Shown here: one piece after another, positions 38,301 through 50,235 of the stretch | Layout: each line of letters begins with the position of its first letter | Numbering within the stretch: the first letter of the stretch is position 1 | DNA from: Gymnorhina tibicen | Taxonomy: Eukaryota > Chordata > Aves > Passeriformes > Artamidae | DNA length: 64,000 bases | Reading direction: 5' to 3' | Assembly: GCA_013399875.1 (NCBI GenBank) | Contig: VXAZ01008180.1 | Span: 124,001-188,000 of the forward strand | Made by a program: the position numbers and the translations under genes | The notes under the pieces: generated by a model | Told to the model about the DNA's origin: nothing | Databases searched by the model: none | Seen by the model: only the letters and a program-made list of their open reading frames with translations

Positions 38301-41300
38301 TGGAGCAAAAGGAGTACCAGTTTCTATATTATCTCCCTAAATAACATTCTGACAGTGTGAACAAAGTTATCAGGAGATTCTAACCCTTCTGCATGTTGTG
38401 GATTCCACAGTCTTGCTAAAAGACAGTGAATTTCCCCTTAGGACACACTTATAATCAAGTTTTGTGAGAACATATCATAGATTTTTTCCAGGTATTTTAT
38501 CCAACATGCAGAATGATATATGAAAAATATCTCTATGTGGAGTCAGGGGAAGATAATTTAATCACATACAATATTTGAATACTCACATATGTTATTGTAT
38601 TTTAATTTGTACAATAATTTGTAAGTTAAATAGTTTAAAATTTTATCACTTGTGTAGTTTATGGAATTACTGCTGATGTATAAAACATTCTGTTCTATGT
38701 AGATTAAAAAAATGTATATTTAAAATGTATATAGAGTACCAGCTAATGAGCTAAACAGATGGGGTTGTGTATTTAACTTCACTGGAAAGTACTGAAATAA
38801 AGGAACTAACAGCATTTATGTAAATGAAAATAAATCTCATGAAATTCTGAATGGATTTTCCTTTGTTAGCCAGAAATTTGTGCTTGGCATATAACTATGT
38901 ATTATAGCCAATGGCTGTGATTTGCTGACATGTCCTGTCAATAGCTATGTCTCAGCTGTTAAAAAACAGTAAGTTTGACCATTTAACTCAATACTAGTAC
39001 AAGGGTTTCTGCACAGATATCAATTCACAGAACTGAAAAAAGAAAAGGAAAAAAAATCATAAATCTCAGTACTCCAAGAAATATAATTTTCTCAAAAGTA
39101 TTTCTTTCAAAAAACCCTAAACAAATCAAAGTGGAACTTAATCACAGTACTGATCCTTCACATAAGCCCTGCAACCTGATAGAAGCAGACACCCATGTCT
39201 GGTTACATCCATGGAGCCTTTGTGGCATCACTTTTGTCTTTAAACACTCAGTTATGCAGATCAGACTGCAAGCTGAAGGCTTGAATCTACTTCATCATAA
39301 ATGATGCTGATTTGAATGGCAGCTATCATTAAAATGCCAGGCAAAGGCACAGGAAGTACTTATTTTAAATAAAACCTATCTATTTCTCTGTTAGATCCAT
39401 TTAAGAGCCTTCAAAGTAAAAAATATTTCCACTGGTATTTACTTTTTAATGCTTGTGTCATTCGTTTAATATACAAGATATGTTAAGTTTGGACAAGAAA
39501 GCTGGATGCTTCATTCCATATTTAGGGTAACAGCAGTATCTTCATTTATGAAAGACATTACCCCAGTGTTACTATTTCTTATTTAATTTCCATTATTTCA
39601 CAGAGAAAAATGTATTTTATATTAGAACCAAAATTAAATCAAACTTAATCCCAAATTATGCTAAACGGATAAAGGGGTTTTGATAGATGAAGGCGCACTC
39701 CATCAAGCTGCTCCATACAGACAGGTCTCTATTTGTAAGAGCCCACACAGCAATCCTCACCAGAGGAAGATACTAGAGATTCCAGTCACAAAAAAAATCA
39801 CAAATGTCTTGCAGCAGATACAAAAACCAAACCCACCATGCTTCTCCCCAACTTACTAGAATACAACAAACGCTTCCTCCCCGTTAGCACATTTTTAAAT
39901 GTTTAACCTGAATCCATACAGTAACAACCGATACCCTGAGCTCCACTGTATTTGCAAATTTACATTACTGAACCTGTGGTGCAAAGAAGGTATCTAGAAG
40001 CGAGCTAAACTCCTTAAGATGAGCCATCACTGTATTTCACTAGAGTATTAGCATTCTCATAGTTCAACTCTAACATTATTGGTACACAGAAATTCTCAGA
40101 TGGAAGTACAAACTTCCAACCTCAATGGTTTTACACCAACTGTCTTCAGAACACCCGCACACTCCATGGCACTTTAAATCCTCATACAAATAAACCTGCA
40201 CACATGGAACTCAGAGGGAAAACCACCTTTTGAAAAACTAAATAACAATTTTCCCAAAGTATATGTTCCTTCAGGTGAACAATTTAGCCTGCAATAAAAC
40301 TTTTCACATTCTGAATAATTTTTCTCCCAATTTTTTTTAATCATTGTGGTTCTTCAAGCAGCTACTTATCCACTTAATAGTTTGATTTCATAGTCCATTA
40401 TATTAGGGATTTTTCCATAAACAGAATATGTTTGCAATACAGTAGACACAAAGCACACATGGACATGACAGACAATAACAGAAGCATAGATTACATACAC
40501 ATCTGTTCTCTCAGGTCTCAGCCTGAGGAGCAAAGACAAGATGTATGTGTGCACACAGCAGCCCAAATGCAAGAGATCACCCTCATCTTTTTCAGCTTTC
40601 TTCATTTATATGAGCTCACTGACTAAGTACAGGTATACTTGGGGAAGAGGGGCATGCGACAGCCAGAAAAAACTACACAGAAAACACTTTTGGAAACTGA
40701 ACACACACATACATTCCATTGCGTATTCATGACGAAAGGCCATGACAACAGTTTTCAGGAAACTGCAACTGAAAATGAATTTTGTTTTCCTAAATTACTG
40801 CAACAAGAGTAGGCTTTGCCGGCCTCTCCTACGGATGTGTCTGTACCCCGTACCAAGAGCCTGCAGATCCCACGAGATCCACAGGAAAGCAGGCCTCACA
40901 CGCTCCAGAGCTTCCGGTGCAGCCAAAACTCCTGCAGATGACAGCTGTCACTGGACAATGCACAAACCCAAACACTGGAAGTGAACACTGAAAAACTAAC
41001 ATTGCCTGAAGGTATGCAAACTTTTCACACAGCACGGCAGATTTTAAGTCTCAATCAGACCATTAGTTTAGCCGGACTGATTCTGAGAACAGCGTAAGAA
41101 CATCTGCAAGAATTGATGCAGGGTAGTACTGTTCTTCTACTTCTTCCCTTCACAAGGCATATTCACCAAACTCATGGAGAATGGCTACAAAATTTGTACC
41201 ACTTAAAACAACGAAATTGGATATGGGCACTCCAAAATGTTGAAGCGTGATGGGTGGGCCCAGGTATATATTCCTAGCAAGCTTGTAAAGTACTATTGAC

Positions 41301-41684
41301 ATTTGCAAATAAGTACAGAAATAAACAAAGCAACTGAGATCCTATTCAAAAGAAAAAACACAAGTCTTCTGTCATTTGTCCTGGACAATGGCAAAGATGC
41401 TGCTCAGCAGGACTAAGACATCTCTCCCATCTATACAACTTCTTGGACCAGAATGTCACGTGTATGCAGACAGAGATAGGTCATGTTCCAAGCAGACTTC
41501 CAAAGCAAGACTAAAGTTGTGATCACTGGATTCCACACATCTACCTTTTTTTTTTATCATTCTGCAAAATCTCTCACAGCTGCCCTAAACAGTTTACAAA
41601 AACAAAGTGATCAGAGTGATGATTTATGTTTGCAACATAAATGTCTTCCCTTTCCATGAGCCAGCTTAATGCAGACGTTGCTGC

Positions 41685-41691
41685 ACTCACC
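41685..41691 (-). promoter_or_regulatory. ZNF148: Candidate splice donor of a non-coding ZNF148 exon 1
   Basis: On the minus strand CAGCTGGG|GTGAGTGCAG gives a GTGAGT donor about 250 bp inside the gene from the CpG island edge. It would pair with the acceptor at 21666. Many GTGAGT sequences occur by chance, and this is only a positional candidate. Confidence 0.25.
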
Positions 41692-42033
41692 CCAGCTGAG
41701 GTTTGGCAGGAATCGGGGGAGGAATGATGTTGATGAGTGAAAGTGTTTGAAGCCCAACTAATTTCTCTTCAACTCCTACTGGTCCCCCCTGCTCTCCCAA
41801 GCCACTTCCAGCCTGGCACTTGTTAGCAGCTCCCGACGCTGGGGAAAAGAGGTGCCTTGCAAAAGCTTCCTCCGAGCAGCTGAGAGGAGACTCTGAGAAG
41901 GTTATGCAGAAACAAAACCAAACGAAATGACTGTTCGCAGGTCGGCACGCTTCACCTATCTTACACCGGGAACAATGGAGAGGCGGGCAGCGGGAGGATA
42001 CGGCCCGGGAGGACGGGGCCGGGGGGACGCGCT

Positions 42034-42050
42034 GTCCGTCCGTCCGTCCG
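42034..42050. repeat. (TCCG)n short tandem repeat
   Basis: Four GTCC/TCCG units inside the CpG island, with a further GTCCGTCTGTC copy at 42061. Confidence 0.8.
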
Positions 42051-42137
42051 CTCGCTCTTTGTCCGTCTGTCAGGCAGCCCCGCTGGCCCCATCCCCGCCG
42101 CCCCGGCGCGGCCTGCGCGGCCCCGCGGCTCCCGGCC

Positions 42138-42196
42138 GGGGGAGCGGGAGCAGCGGGAGTAGCGGGAGCAGCGGGAGGCGCGGGAGCAGCGGGCGG
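42138..42196 (+). repeat. 9-bp GGGAGCAGC minisatellite with G-quadruplex pattern
   Basis: GGG tracts recur every 9 bp at 42146, 42155, 42164, 42173, 42182 and 42191, with mostly AGCAGC-type 6-nt loops. This fits the usual G3+N1-7 quadruplex rule. It lies about 80 bp from the assembly gap, which may reflect the same difficult sequence. Confidence 0.85.
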
Positions 42197-42275
42197 AGGG
42201 CGCCCGCCGCCTCCTCATCCCCCGCTCCCCGCCGGCCTCTCCGCGCCGGGGCCAAGCGCGGCCCATGCGGGACGC

Positions 42276-42675
42276 NNNNNNNNNNNNNNNNNNNNNNNNN
42301 NNNNNNNNNNNNNNNNNNNNNNNNNNNNNNNNNNNNNNNNNNNNNNNNNNNNNNNNNNNNNNNNNNNNNNNNNNNNNNNNNNNNNNNNNNNNNNNNNNNN
42401 NNNNNNNNNNNNNNNNNNNNNNNNNNNNNNNNNNNNNNNNNNNNNNNNNNNNNNNNNNNNNNNNNNNNNNNNNNNNNNNNNNNNNNNNNNNNNNNNNNNN
42501 NNNNNNNNNNNNNNNNNNNNNNNNNNNNNNNNNNNNNNNNNNNNNNNNNNNNNNNNNNNNNNNNNNNNNNNNNNNNNNNNNNNNNNNNNNNNNNNNNNNN
42601 NNNNNNNNNNNNNNNNNNNNNNNNNNNNNNNNNNNNNNNNNNNNNNNNNNNNNNNNNNNNNNNNNNNNNNNNNNN
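42276..42675. other. Assembly gap (400 N)
   Basis: Exactly 400 unknown bases inside the CpG island. A round number suggests either an arbitrary or an estimated gap length. Nothing can be annotated within it. Confidence 0.99.
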
Positions 42676-42697
42676 GCCCGCGCCGGCCCCGAGCGGA

Positions 42698-42710
42698 GGC
42701 GGGGCGGGAG
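42698..42710 (+). promoter_or_regulatory. GC box (Sp/KLF-type site)
   Basis: GGCGGGGCGGGAG matches the Sp1/KLF GC-box consensus. ZNF148 itself binds G/C-rich boxes of this class, so autoregulation is possible but not shown. Confidence 0.55.
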
Positions 42711-42851
42711 AGACCCTTCGGGCATCGGCCTCGGCGGGGGGTGGCCCCCTGCGCCCCTCGGTGTCGTGCCGGCGGCTTAATGCCCAGCAGGGCCTCCCGG
42801 AGGAGAGAAGGCCGGAGCGGCCGCGGTCGGTGTCAGGGAGAAGGCTGAACT

Positions 42852-43055
42852 ATCACAGAATTGTTGTGGTTGGAAGGGACCCCTGGAGATCATCCCGTCC
42901 AACCCCCCTGCCCAGGCAGGGTCAGCGGGAGCAGGTAACACAGGAACGCGTCCAGGTGGGTTTGGAATGTCTCCAAAGAGAGAGATTCCACGACCTCCCT
43001 GGGCAGCCTGTTCCAGGGCTCTGCCACCCTCAGTGTAAGGAAGTAAAGCCTGCTC
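42852..43055 (-). mobile_element. CR1 LINE, 3' end copy next to the CpG island
   Basis: Begins with CACAGAATTGTTGTGGTTGG (reverse complement of the tail), then GGAAGGGACCCCTGGAGATC and the CCTCCCTGGGCAGCCTGTTC block, and ends near GTAAGGAAGT. Minus orientation, 5'-truncated, fairly well preserved. It lies directly at the right edge of the CpG-rich sequence. Confidence 0.94.
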
Positions 43056-44587
43056 TGGTTCCCCACTCCTGACGCATCTCTGGGGTGAGGCCCCGCTGCA
43101 GACTGCCAGTGCCATTACAGAGGTGGTGTCCCGCGGACTCTCGGGGCCTCCAAATCCATCTGAAAGTCCCGAGATGAGTTTTCTGCACTATAATCTCCAT
43201 GATCATGATGTTCTCCATGACCCTACACAGTAAACTATTTGGAGAATCGCTAGAGGCCAAATCTTAAAACCCGCGCCTTCCTTGGACTAGCTCTCCACCC
43301 AAACTGGCTGCACCTCTGCAGCTTGGGCTGTGGCACGGTGTTGCTTGCACCTCTCAACCTCACTACTTTCAGGGGTTACCAACTTTTCCACGTTTCTCTA
43401 AATAAAGTCTTTTGCCCAGGAACGCGCTTAAAACACGTGCGTACCTCAATTGCTCTATGTCATTTGCGTATAATTAAGCATGTGCTTAAGTGCTCTGCTG
43501 GATTGAAGCCAAGATCTGCATAAGCTCTGTTGGGTAAAATTTACCAGCTTCGCTGGGCTTACCTCTGTGAGTCATTCAATCAGCAGCAGCCCAAAGCTTT
43601 TTGCTACAAGCTTAGTTATTCCCAGGCTGTCCTACAGGATCACCCTGTCTCAGTGATGAGGCTTATGCCCTTCATTCAGGTCCTGTTAGAAGTGAGACGC
43701 ATCTGCCTGGTGAGTCAGATGAACGAAGGGTTTCGAGTTCCCTCAGCGAGGTGTATTAATAAGGTTCTGCACCCTCACGCAGGTCAGAGGTTGTGCCATC
43801 AGGTTACAGTGCAATAAATTGCATTAAGAAGAGTATTAATGACACCGGGGCCCTGATGAAGGTCTGCCCTGACTTTGTGTGATAAATACATCTCAAAATG
43901 ATGGTGTTGAGTACTCAATCTCTATGAACAGAGGAAGGAGTTAATAAAATGTAGCTACATTCCATGCACTCCTCTACAATTTTACACAAATACAAGAAGT
44001 GTCATTAACCATTATTGAATAAAATGGGAAACTTTCATTTCAAAAACCAGAGTTTTAGAAACTGAGGGAAGACGTACATTTATTCAGCTTTGATTTTTTT
44101 TTTCCTTCAAAGACAATTAATTTGGTGACTCTACTCAATTTTCCCTGTCAAAAAAATATCTTTTGAATTGCATTAAGTCTGAGTCGGGAAGCTCAGCACT
44201 AATATCTTATTTTAAAACACACTGAGGAATTAAAGCTTTCTGCAGGGTGAGCACAAGTCTTTCTCCAAGGACACATCAATTGGAACCTGCTTTTCAAAAA
44301 AAATTTGTTTGGCAATTAACAGTGTAATACAAAGAAGAAAGACTTCTTGTATTTAATGCAAAAAAGTAAGACTCAGCATGTTTGAGTGCTGTTCATTACT
44401 CTCTTATCATTCTTCTGTGACCTTAATCAAGACATGTTCCAATTTTCAAATGTCAGTTTGGGTTAGGGTGTGGGTTTTTGTGTTGTTTTAAGAGGAATTA
44501 AGCACCTATAAATTGTCAAATTCAGTGAGAATCTTACAGTGCTCTGTTCGTCTCGAAGTGCCCTGCGCCAGGGTAGAGGTGGCGAAG

Positions 44588-44649
44588 GGACACATCAGAC
44601 CTTGGACATATTTTCAGTGGACACATCAGACCTCTCACATATTTTCAAA
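44588..44649. repeat. 31-bp tandem duplication
   Basis: Two adjacent copies starting GGACACATCAGACC and ending CATATTTTCA, differing at a few positions in the middle (TTGGA against TCTCA). Confidence 0.9.
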
Positions 44650-47600
44650 TGATGGCAGTTCCTCACCAAGTCACCCAGCTGTGGCACTGGTGTTCATATT
44701 AGTGTTTGGACACATATTTAATACTGTGCTGTTTGTTTATTAATGTTAGTGTTTTGACATAACAAAATAGAAAAGAAATATATAAACTCAGTAGCTTGAG
44801 AAGCTTAAAGGAGCATTTGCATTTTGACCTATATTTTTTTTTCTTTACACTGCTCTGTAAATAGCAGACAAACTCTGCTTTTCCCTGGGTAAAATAATTA
44901 ATAGTCTTTAATACAGTCTTCCCTCTCCCTTCTGGATTCCGAAAGTTGCCCACCCATGAGAAACCCTCTAAAAGGCAATGCGCATGCAGCATGGAGCACA
45001 GTACATTTCAGTCTTAACAGCGCTGAATAGTGGAAAGTAAAAAGCACTTCACGGTCCTTCCTTTTATTTTTTTTTCTTCCCTTTTCTGTGTAAATCTAGA
45101 AACAAAAAAAAATAGGAAGCATGAGTAGTTTATGTGTTAGAAAGTGGTTTTGGGGAATCACTGGGGAATATATGTGTTTTAAAAGGTCTTAAAAACAAGT
45201 GGCTTGAGAAGTAACTGCACACCTCAAGCAGAACCACCACATTTGATCTCCTGCATAACAAACTGAAATATTTAATTCAGAAACTTATGCATTAGGCCAG
45301 TAACTTCTACTGAAGCAGCTGCTGATCTGGAAAGATCCATCTGGGAATTTGAGAGAGAAGTCCACCAGTTATGTAGGCTTTTGAGATGGCCTCATAGCCT
45401 AGCTCTCAAATTTATGCCTTCATATTTGTCTCCATTCATCAAGCCTGAGCTTCTAATTATTCATTTTAGCTATCAGGTTTAAGGACTGTGTATCAGGATT
45501 TTTAACTCTATTCTCCAGGTCTTGCTTTATCCTTGTAACTCTTTATAAATTCCCTCCCAGTTTTTCAAAAATTTTTCTTTGTTTGAAAATACTCTGAATG
45601 TGGGCCTGCTGCTCAGTCATTTAGACCACAGACAGGTAAATCAACAAGCATCAAGTGGAGATTTTTTTCACCCACCCACATCCACATAACCTTTTATCTT
45701 TGCCTTTGGAGTGATGTACAGAGTCCAGTGATGTGACCTGTCCTACTGACTCTGTCCAGGCTGAAGTTTCCTGCTGCTTCTCTGTCCTTTGTCGTGTAAA
45801 ACAAGGATACAGCGTGTCCATCTTCTCCACTTCCCCCTGCAGGTGTCACAACTCACAGTTAACAGTCTCATTCCTTCCAACACATACAGTTGGCTTCTTT
45901 TGAGTAAAAAAAATAAAGATCTGTTGGACTATTTATGTCTGTTTGTGGTTACAGGATCAGGCCAAAGGAAATGTGAAAAACAATCTGCACTTCACCAATC
46001 GATATTTTTACTGAGTGTTTTATAATGATTCTAAGTCTTGAAAAAACGGACTGAAGATGATCAGTGAAGAGTTCATGTCAGTAGTTTACATACAGAGACC
46101 ACTGCTTGAAAAACATTTATGTTTTCGAAAGAAGGTATTTGCAAACAGAAAGTTCAAATCCAAGGTAAATCCAAGAGAAAACGTGAGGTATTATGGTGTG
46201 GAAATACACAGTTCATCTTCCCAAGCAATGCTAAACCCACCTTTTTCGTACTTGTGGAATCATCAAACAGTTGAAGTTAATAACTGCAGTGGAAGGTGAG
46301 AGTAACTTGACTTTCAGAGATTACAGATGTGTTCTCCACACCCCACTCCTGTTATACTTCTTCAGTTTCCCTCCTCCCCTCCCCTCCTTCCTCGTCCACA
46401 AAGGTCGCTGTAGCCCTGGTTGGTACCAGGATGTGCCAGTGATAGAATGCATGGTGCTTCAGAAATGCCTTGGTGAATGCATGACATTTCAGCAGTGGAT
46501 TCAATCAGGGAACAGTTGCTGCTGAAAGCTAGAAAATCACCTCTCATCCATTTTCTCAACTGGAATATTTCACCAGGGGTTTACCTAGCACGCATATTCA
46601 ATGCAGAAATGTAATGAGTCCATTGTCTGCGCATCCACTCGCGTTGTCTGTAAATTGCTTCTCTTCATTTCACCATCCCTGGTGGAATTCGTGTTTTAAT
46701 TATTTAATGTTTTTTATAGCAAGCTTTCAATTCATGATCCCACATAAGCCTGACTCAGTAGTCTGCCGTGCCCTATATTGCTGGCAGATCAGGAATCAAT
46801 CACAATGCCACAGAGTGGCACAGTGTGCTCCTCCTGACATCACCAATGCAGGGAAGTGTGGTGGTATGCAATGGCTCAAAACACCTGGGCATCTGATGTT
46901 TGCAAACAAAAATAATTAATTATGGTCAGTATTGGTTAGAGGGTGCATGCAAGTCACCCAGCTCTTTTCCTTATTCCCAGAATCTTTTCTATTCCCAAAA
47001 CTGTTTGCAGGAGAGCACTGCTCCACTTCCACCTGAGCCCTGAAGAATTCTTCTTATCAGATGAGTTTCTAATGCCACAAACATGCCTGACTTGACTCAG
47101 TCATTTATTTTACAATAATACAGCAGCCTGAAGTGCTTTAAAACTTGAGGTCAAGACAGCACAAAAATCCCAGAAAAAAAAATGAGAAGTTTGATGAGAG
47201 ATACATCTGTCTGAAAAAAAAAGACAGCAAGGCAGCAAGTCAGGGTGGGTTTGTGTAGACACGAGATGTTCAGATATCTGTAATACGTCTGGCTTGGTCC
47301 CACATGGCATTCCTGTGAAATTAGCATTATAAATCTCTAGACTAAAAGAAGAGAGGATGTTTAATGTCCCATGCTGAGATGTCTAATAGGCAGAAAAAGC
47401 AACAAAAATGATGATAATGTAGTACTTGCCTAACACAAATTGTCAAATGACACGAGACAGAACTTAAAGAACCAATTTCTCTGCCTTAAAACACAAGTTA
47501 TAAGTAGAGCAGGAAACCATCTACTCTTAACTTAGATTGGCAGCCTACCTAAGACATTTAAGTTGAATTAACTGCAGATAGGAAAGCAAGAGGGCCTTAA

Positions 47601-48173
47601 ACCCCAGTGTGAACACTTTAGGATTAAGCTTTTCAGAAATAAATGTAAAGGAAGTGAGGGATATTTTATCTGTAAAAGAGAGAACATCCACACAGGGATT
47701 TGGTGGGCTTTAACTGTTGCAATTTAATGTCACACCTTTACTTAATTCATCTTAATCTTTCCCATGTGTCTGTCCCACTGCAGCTGAGTTCTTTAATTTG
47801 GAATATTATAGTGGATCTAATTTGAAAGACAGCATTAGCTGAACCATTAGCTAAAGGCTTGTCCGGGTGGGGAGGTTACTCAGTGATGAGTAACCAGCTG
47901 CTTCATACCTACTTTGTGTCAGTGCTCTTGGTTTACATTATCGCGTTGTAGGCTGCATAACACCACCTTGCATGCACTGAGAGTTTGTGTAAGCCAAGTA
48001 CAGCATTTTAAATTCAGATTCACGCCTCTTTACAAGTCTAACGTTGACCTGATTAAAAGCAAGACGCGAGATGTGCAGAGCAGGTAGGACATCAGGCTCT
48101 GGTGCAGTGGTAATGATGGGAGATTGGTATTTACCAACCGAAAGTTCAAACGGGAAAACACATATTTAAACTT

Positions 48174-48213
48174 TTATATATATATATATGTGGCATGTAT
48201 ATGTTATATATAA
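48174..48213. repeat. (TA)n repeat
   Basis: TA dinucleotide run with a GTGGCATG interruption, directly before a CR1 tail. Confidence 0.85.
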
Positions 48214-48217
48214 AGGC

Positions 48218-48283
48218 AGGGGTCTTGGAACTAGATGACCTTTAAGGTCCCCTCCTACCCAAACCACTTTATGATTCTATGTA
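48218..48283 (+). mobile_element. CR1 LINE 3' tail (66 bp)
   Basis: Reads GGTCTTGGAACTAGATGACC, then TTTAAGGTCC and ends ATGATTCTATG, the CR1 3' terminus. Only the last part of the element is left, in plus orientation. Confidence 0.9.
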
Positions 48284-49190
48284 TTTAAGCCCAAGAGGTT
48301 GTACATTCCCAGGGCTACAAGGATCAAGCCGTTATGCCAAATAGGATGTTTCCATATATTATTTGAGCCACTTGGAAAGCCAACAGAGTATAGAAATCTG
48401 AATCTGTGAAAGCCAGTAAAATCTCTAATTTCAGTTGGCAGTGAAGGAAGGGGAAATGAGAAGAGCACAAAAGGACCTTGAAGACCAGGGAGAGATTCTA
48501 AAAGGCTGGAATTGGAACTCTGCAAGCTAATTGCTCAACACGGAAAAAAAGGGAAGGGTTTGGCATAAAAACATAATAAAAATCATAGTGTTGCTCTCCC
48601 ATTACTGGTTTCCTCTGGTACTACTCTCAAAAATTGCATCAGAATAAGGAAATGTTGGAACAAGACAGGCTATTAAATTCTTCATATTACATAAAGGCCG
48701 TTCATGACTGTCAGAAGCTGAACCAACTGGGCTGCCATAAATTTATTAAGTTAATCAGGCCCCAGTGGGGACTAAGCAAAACCTTTGAGGCCTCCAAAAG
48801 AGCCAGATGAATGGACAGCATAATGGCCAACAAAGTTCATTGTATCTGCATGAAGTTCTGATTTTAGAAGAAAAGGCAAACTGCTAAGATCCATTACAAA
48901 TGACAAAAGGCCAAGGTACAGCTAAGGATGGGGGGTCTTGGCAGGGAAAGGCAAGAAGGTAAAGCTGTTGATAAGTTACTTTCTCACGTGCCTTTCTCAT
49001 AAAATGAGAAGTGAACTGGATGAAATCTCTCTAAGGCCAAAGCAAGCAAATTAAATGCTACTTGAATGTAGTTATGACTGATTTTTCTTCCAAAACACAA
49101 GGATGCATTGAATGGAGATGATCAGGGCTTGTACCAGACTATTCAACAGGAGGATAAGGACAGGTAAATTTTCAAATTGCACCAAGCAGG

Positions 49191-49213
49191 AGATGGTCCA
49201 GGTCCAGGTCCAG
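49191..49213. repeat. (GGTCCA)n short tandem repeat
   Basis: Three to four GGTCCA units in a row. Confidence 0.75.
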
Positions 49214-49984
49214 CCTCCTCTGGAAGAGGATGGAGAAGAAGACGATGGAGTTCAGCTCAGTGAGGATGGAGAAAAGACCTGAATCTATGGCTGAGCTGAA
49301 GGACAGCAATGTTTCAGAAGGTGGTTCAGTAGGGCAGTGCAGTTGTTCACGAGCTGCACACCAGCTGACGTGCACATCATGCTGTTAGCTGTGACCTGGC
49401 TTAAACCTTGTAAGACACAAGGGAATCACTTCCATTCAGTCTGCACAGCACAGCTGAGAGTTCAGCTGGGCAGGAAAGATATGGCCCAGTTGGAAAGGTC
49501 AATAGGAATGCCAGGAGATCTAGAAAACTTGACCGAAAAGGCACATGTTCCCAAGGAGAATGCTCAGGGGGAAACATGATGAGAGTCTTCAAACATGTGA
49601 GAGGACATTGCACAGGCAAGTGGAGAAAGCTGGTTTCCCTGCCCTCAGGAGGTATGTAAGATACAAATTTTTGCCTTTAGGTTTGGTATTTTTCTGTTTT
49701 TCTAATAGCAAAGGTCACAAACCATAGGGATGGCCTATGGGGCTATGGCATCAATAGAGGTCTTTAGGAACAGTTTGCACAAATATACCAAGAATGCTTT
49801 AAGAAATAACCTAGATCGTGGCCTTTGCCACCAGGTGACACCCAGCTTTGGTTTTTGTGTGCAGATAAAGTAAGCAAGCAGATAAAATGGGCTGAAGAAC
49901 AATTAAAAGATACAATATCTTGAGAGAGATCTGTGGTACAATTTCAAGCAGACTTCTGTGGTCCAGCCATCTCCAGCCATCTCT

Positions 49985-50235
49985 GGGACTGGGAACTTCA
50001 GAGGATTCAAAGAGCAACAAGTAGGATCAAGGGTATGGCAACTCACAAAAGATTGAAAAGATTTGGGTTATTATCTTCAGAGAAAAGCGAAGGAGACAGA
50101 ATAAAAGTACATGAAGTAATGTCTGGTATAGAAAAGAAATCAACAAAGAAAGAATACAACAAGAGATTAAAATGGGGACATTCTCTGCTATGGCACATCC
50201 AAAGCATTGGTGCTAAACCCAAAAGGATTTTGAAG
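49985..50235 (+). mobile_element. Probable ancient CR1/L3-type LINE fragment
   Basis: The order of the blocks AAGAGCAACAAGTAGGATCA, AGATTGAAAAGATTTGGGTT and TCTTCAGAGAAAAG resembles the 3' part of old CR1/L3 elements (the 'label, gather, smooth' block before the tail). Strongly decayed. Weaker similarity may extend left to about 48800. Identification is from memory of consensus features. Confidence 0.45.

Larger units (their letters stand above)
21666..41690 (-). other. ZNF148: Presumed ZNF148 5'-UTR intron(s); no coding exon seen
   Basis: About 20 kb between the start-codon exon and the nearest CpG island. None of the short ORFs shows a recognisable domain; the two with protein homology are CR1 LINE pieces. 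Non-coding 5' exons may be inside but cannot be told from background by eye. The identified repeats are listed separately. GC-richer pockets without a gene occur near 23040-23480, 26390-26640 and 28300-28640. Confidence 0.55.
41935..42842 (-). promoter_or_regulatory. ZNF148: CpG island, candidate ZNF148 promoter, with an assembly gap
   Basis: GC content and CpG frequency rise sharply from about 41935 and fall after about 42842, against an AT-rich surround. It is the first CpG island upstream of the start-codon exon, and housekeeping-type factors such as ZNF148 normally start in one. A GC box (GGCGGGGCGGGAG) lies at 42698-42710, and TCCG and GGGAGCAGC repeats are present. The 400 N hide the likely core. 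ORFs called through the Ns on both strands are artefacts. Transcription direction is inferred from position only. Confidence 0.6.

Noticed and set aside
41927..43072. A 381-codon plus-strand ORF and a 254-codon minus-strand ORF around 42 kb
   Set aside because: Both run through the 400 N, where no codon can be read. The remaining parts are Pro/Ala/Gly/Arg-rich CpG-island sequence and CR1.
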